NCBI GenBank assembly: GCA_963529855.1
Contig: CAURZK010000002.1
Location: 496,001-560,000, forward strand
Length of the DNA stretch: 64,000 nucleotides
Direction: 5' to 3'
Source of the DNA: 34-65-8 sp963529855
Lineage (GTDB): Bacteria > Pseudomonadota > Alphaproteobacteria > Sphingomonadales > Sphingomonadaceae
Positions 61,434-64,000 of the stretch are shown one piece after another. Below the pieces are notes generated by a model, which was not told the origin of the DNA, did not search any database, and saw only the letters and a list, made by a program, of their open reading frames with translations. Made by a program: the position numbers and the translations under genes. Every line of letters begins with the position of its first letter. Position 1 is the first letter of the stretch.

Positions 61434-63976
61434 ATTTCGGGCAGTACCTGCTCGGCAAAGCCCCAGCCCTTCAGCCCCTTGGACCGCGCCCGTTCGAGCA
61501 ACTGCCCGGCGTCCGCGATAGCGTAAGGGTGGGCATCGTCGAACCCGGCCAGTTCGCCCCATTCGATCGGCACGGCCACTGGCGCGCCGGCCCGGGCCCG
61601 GGCCGAATAGGGCGCGACCGCGGTGCTGCCGCGCTGATTGCGCAGCCAGTCGATGAAAATCCGCCCCTTGCGCTTGGCCTTGCTCATCGTCGCGGTGAAC
61701 CGTTCGGGCTCTGCCAGCGCCAGCGCTTCGGAAAACCGGCGGGAGAAATCCTTGTGCGCTTCCCACGAATGGCCGGGCGTCAGGGGGACCACGACATGAA
61801 CCCCCTTCCCCCCCGACAGCATGGCGAAGCTGGTCAGGCCAAGGTCCGCCAGCCGATCGCGAATGTCGGTCGCAGCGCGTTTCACATCGCCGAAATCCAG
61901 CCCTTCATCCGGGTCGAGATCGAAGATCATCCGGTCGGGCAGTTCGACATCGCTTACGCGCGCGCCCCAGCCATGGAATTCGATCGTGCCCATCTGCACG
62001 CAGGCGAGGAAGCCATCGGCGCTGTCGACATAGAGGTAATCTTCGGTCCCGCCGTCCTTTTCCTGAATAGGCACGTGGTGGACATGCGGACCGAAACTGC
62101 CGCTGTCGTGCTTCTGAAAGAAACATTTCTTCGCGCGCCCCTGCGGACAGCGCACCAGGCTGAGCGGTCGCTGGCCCACGAAGGGCAGCATCAGCGGGGC
62201 GATGCGCGCGTAGTAATCGGCCAGATCGCCCTTGGTCTGCCCGCTTTCCGGAAAGATCACGCGGTCGCGGTTGCTGATCCTGGTAGCGCCCTTGCCTTTC
62301 CCCTCCTTTTCGCCATCGTCAGACGGAGCGGGCTCCGGGCGTTCGGGAGTCACGGCGTCTGCCTGCTTGTCGGCGCGCAGGCCCAGGAAGCTGCCGTGGC
62401 GCACGTTCCCGTCGGCGGTGAATTCGGCGAAGGCGATTTCGGCGACCAGTTCCGGCTTGAGCCAGGTGACGCCGCGCGACGACAGCCGGTCGACTTCCGC
62501 CGGCGGGGTCTTGCGTTCCAGCCGCTTCATCCGGGCGGCGAGATCGGCCATCGTGTCCTGCCCGAACCCGGTGCCGACATTCCCCTTGTAGACCAGCTTT
62601 CCATCTTCATTCTGCGCCAGCAGCAGCGAGGAGAACGGCCGCGCCTTGGCGGTGGATTTCTTCCAGCCAATGACCACGAATTCCTGCCGCCGGGTGCATT
62701 TGACTTTCACCCAGGCCTTGCTGCGCGCATTGCGATAGGGGGCATCGATCTTCTTTGCGATGATCCCTTCCTGCCCGGCGTCGCACATCGCCCGGTACAG
62801 CTTTTCGCCCGCCCCGATCACATGGTCTGCGACCTGGATCGGCGGAACGGCATGGGCGAGGAGCGCTTCCAGCCGTTCCTTGCGCTCGATCGTCGGGAAG
62901 GCGGCCAGATCCTGACCATCGAGTTCGAGCAGATCGAAGGCGAACAGTGCCATCGCGTCGCTGTCTTTCTGTGCGCCGTGCCCGCGCTTGAGGACGGACT
63001 GGAGCGCCGAGAAACTGGGATTGCCGTCCCCGCCAAAAGCCACGATCTCGCCATCGATCAGGCAGGGTGGCAGGTCGAGTGCGGCCAGCTGGCGCACCAG
63101 CGGCGCGAACTTCTCCGTCCAGTCCTGTCCGCTGCGGGTGTAGATCGCCACTTTTTCCCCCGCACATGCGGCCAGCGCGCGATAACCGTCGAACTTGATT
63201 TCGTGCAGCCATCCGTTGCCGGTGGGGATTGCATCGACCAGGGTCGCCAGCTGCGGCGCGCGGAAGCCGGGCGGCTTGCCCGGTTTTGTCCTGGCCTTTG
63301 CCTTGCCCGGCTTGGAAACCCTGCCGACACGTTTGGCGGCCTTTTCCATCTGGGCAAGGAAAGCATCGCCTTTCTTGCCTTCGAGTGAGAACGATCCGCT
63401 CTTGTCGGCTGCGATTTCGGCCATCGAGCGGCCGCTCGCGATGCTGGTCAACTCGCGCTCGACCAGCACATCGCCTTCCTGCGCATATTCGTCGGCGATC
63501 TTTCGCAGCAGCCAGTTGTCGCGTTTCTCGCCCGGCTTGCGCTTGAGGCGGATCAGCAGCCATTCGCCCTTCATGCGCTCGCCATGCACGATGAAATGCA
63601 GGTGCCCCTTGGCCAGATCCTTGGCGCTCTTGCCGGGGATCGGCTCCCATGTGCCGCGATCCCACAGCATCACCGTGCCGCCGCCGTATTCGCCCTTGGG
63701 AATGGTCCCTTCGAACGTGGCATAGGCCAGCGGGTGGTCTTCGGTCTGCACTGCCAGACGCTTGATGTCGGGATCGAGCGACGGGCCCTTGGTCACGGCC
63801 CAGCTCTTGAGCACGCCATCGACCTCCAGCCGCAAGTCCCAGTGCAGCCGCGTCGCGTCGTGCCTCTGCACCATGAACGTCCTGCCACCAGGGTCCGCCA
63901 GCTTGCCGGCGGGTTCGGCCGTCTTCGCGAAATCGCGCTTGGCGTTGTATTCGGCCAGGGGGTCGCGGCGCGCCAT
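61430..63976 (-). CDS. ligD: DNA ligase D
   Basis: 848 residues, order PE-LIG-POL. N-terminal 3'-phosphoesterase (RHDATRLHWDLRLEVDGVL, about 1-190), a Lys-rich linker, ATP-dependent ligase with the nucleotidyl-lysine motif EIKFDGYRAL near residue 260 and a C-terminal OB fold, then the primase-polymerase domain (VRCPQGRAKKCFFQKHDSGSFG; IFDLDPDEG). It processes and seals breaks in Ku-dependent end joining. A probable ku gene lies immediately upstream on the same strand. Confidence 0.95.
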   Translation of the reverse strand: MARRDPLAEYNAKRDFAKTAEPAGKLADPGGRTFMVQRHDATRLHWDLRLEVDGVLKSWAVTKGPSLDPDIKRLAVQTEDHPLAYATFEGTIPKGEYGGGTVMLWDRGTWEPIPGKSAKDLAKGHLHFIVHGERMKGEWLLIRLKRKPGEKRDNWLLRKIADEYAQEGDVLVERELTSIASGRSMAEIAADKSGSFSLEGKKGDAFLAQMEKAAKRVGRVSKPGKAKARTKPGKPPGFRAPQLATLVDAIPTGNGWLHEIKFDGYRALAACAGEKVAIYTRSGQDWTEKFAPLVRQLAALDLPPCLIDGEIVAFGGDGNPSFSALQSVLKRGHGAQKDSDAMALFAFDLLELDGQDLAAFPTIERKERLEALLAHAVPPIQVADHVIGAGEKLYRAMCDAGQEGIIAKKIDAPYRNARSKAWVKVKCTRRQEFVVIGWKKSTAKARPFSSLLLAQNEDGKLVYKGNVGTGFGQDTMADLAARMKRLERKTPPAEVDRLSSRGVTWLKPELVAEIAFAEFTADGNVRHGSFLGLRADKQADAVTPERPEPAPSDDGEKEGKGKGATRISNRDRVIFPESGQTKGDLADYYARIAPLMLPFVGQRPLSLVRCPQGRAKKCFFQKHDSGSFGPHVHHVPIQEKDGGTEDYLYVDSADGFLACVQMGTIEFHGWGARVSDVELPDRMIFDLDPDEGLDFGDVKRAATDIRDRLADLGLTSFAMLSGGKGVHVVVPLTPGHSWEAHKDFSRRFSEALALAEPERFTATMSKAKRKGRIFIDWLRNQRGSTAVAPYSARARAGAPVAVPIEWGELAGFDDAHPYAIADAGQLLERARSKGLKGWGFAEQVLPEI

Positions 63977-63979
63977 CGA

Positions 63980-64000
63980 TCAGGCCGACTTCTTGCGCGG
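63980..64000 (-). CDS. Probable Ku protein, C-terminal fragment
   Basis: Six codons and a TGA at the right edge, reading PRKKSA on the minus strand, three bases before the ligD ATG. A basic Lys/Arg C-terminus and adjacency to ligD fit bacterial Ku, the DNA-end-binding partner of LigD. So little is visible that the call rests on gene context. Confidence 0.5.
   Translation of the reverse strand, partial: PRKKSA

Overview
The window looks like a stretch of chromosome from an alphaproteobacterium of the Sphingomonadales, most likely Erythrobacteraceae. The evidence is high G+C, the SapC-family C-terminus at the left edge, a CpdR-type response regulator, a direct-repeat GAAC-N7-GAAC LexA site in front of recA, 5-aminolevulinate synthase (the C4 route to haem), eukaryote-type NADP isocitrate dehydrogenase, a LigD/Ku end-joining pair, and the ornithine/carboxyspermidine polyamine genes. 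I see no rRNA, CRISPR array, insertion sequence, phage or plasmid module. Gene density is high, with many 1-4 base overlaps, and several starts are GTG or TTG.

Layout. 0-13 kb: sapC end, N-formylglutamate amidohydrolase, cpdR, tRNA-Val(GAC), icd, a putative exported HExxH protein, a GNAT-nitrilase fusion, a Kef-type antiporter, alaS, a methyltransferase, recA with its SOS site, tRNA-Arg(ACG), mutT. 13-21 kb: two Flp pilins, then a leftward run (58-aa membrane protein, 609-aa exported protein of unknown function, xerD, accA, M48 lipoprotein protease) divergent from aroK-aroB. 21-29.5 kb: a leftward propionyl-CoA to succinyl-CoA unit (pccB, small membrane protein, mce, mcm, DUF3445, bioB, pccA, CsaA-like), with biotin synthase placed beside the biotin-dependent carboxylase. 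29.5-38 kb: FAD oxidoreductase, glutathione reductase, RhlE-like helicase, CDP-alcohol phosphatidyltransferase, chromate transporter, pgi. 37.5-41 kb: lepB-rnc-era and an AraC regulator. 41-46 kb: topA with a coupled 60-aa HTH-like protein, dprA-plsY. 45.7-50.9 kb: murI, hemA, a PAS-GGDEF-EAL-PilZ cyclic-di-GMP protein, a nitroreductase. 50.9-54.7 kb: ornithine decarboxylase, carboxy(nor)spermidine decarboxylase and dehydrogenase, which together form the alternative spermidine route. 54.7-64 kb: serine/threonine dehydratase-like enzyme, two MAPEG proteins, trxB, a phosphatase/DUF6285/phosphotransferase cluster divergent from an acyl-CoA dehydrogenase across a 21-bp tandem repeat array, then ligD and the last codons of a probable ku.

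Most of the window is ordinary housekeeping. The least-explained signals are the roughly 21-bp tandem array between the phosphotransferase and acyl-CoA dehydrogenase genes, the uncharacterised HExxH protein, the coupled small proteins at 18.9-19.1 kb and 41.0-41.1 kb, and palindromes that overlay or abut the translation starts of the nitroreductase, pgi and topA genes. All functional calls come from reading motifs. No database search was possible.
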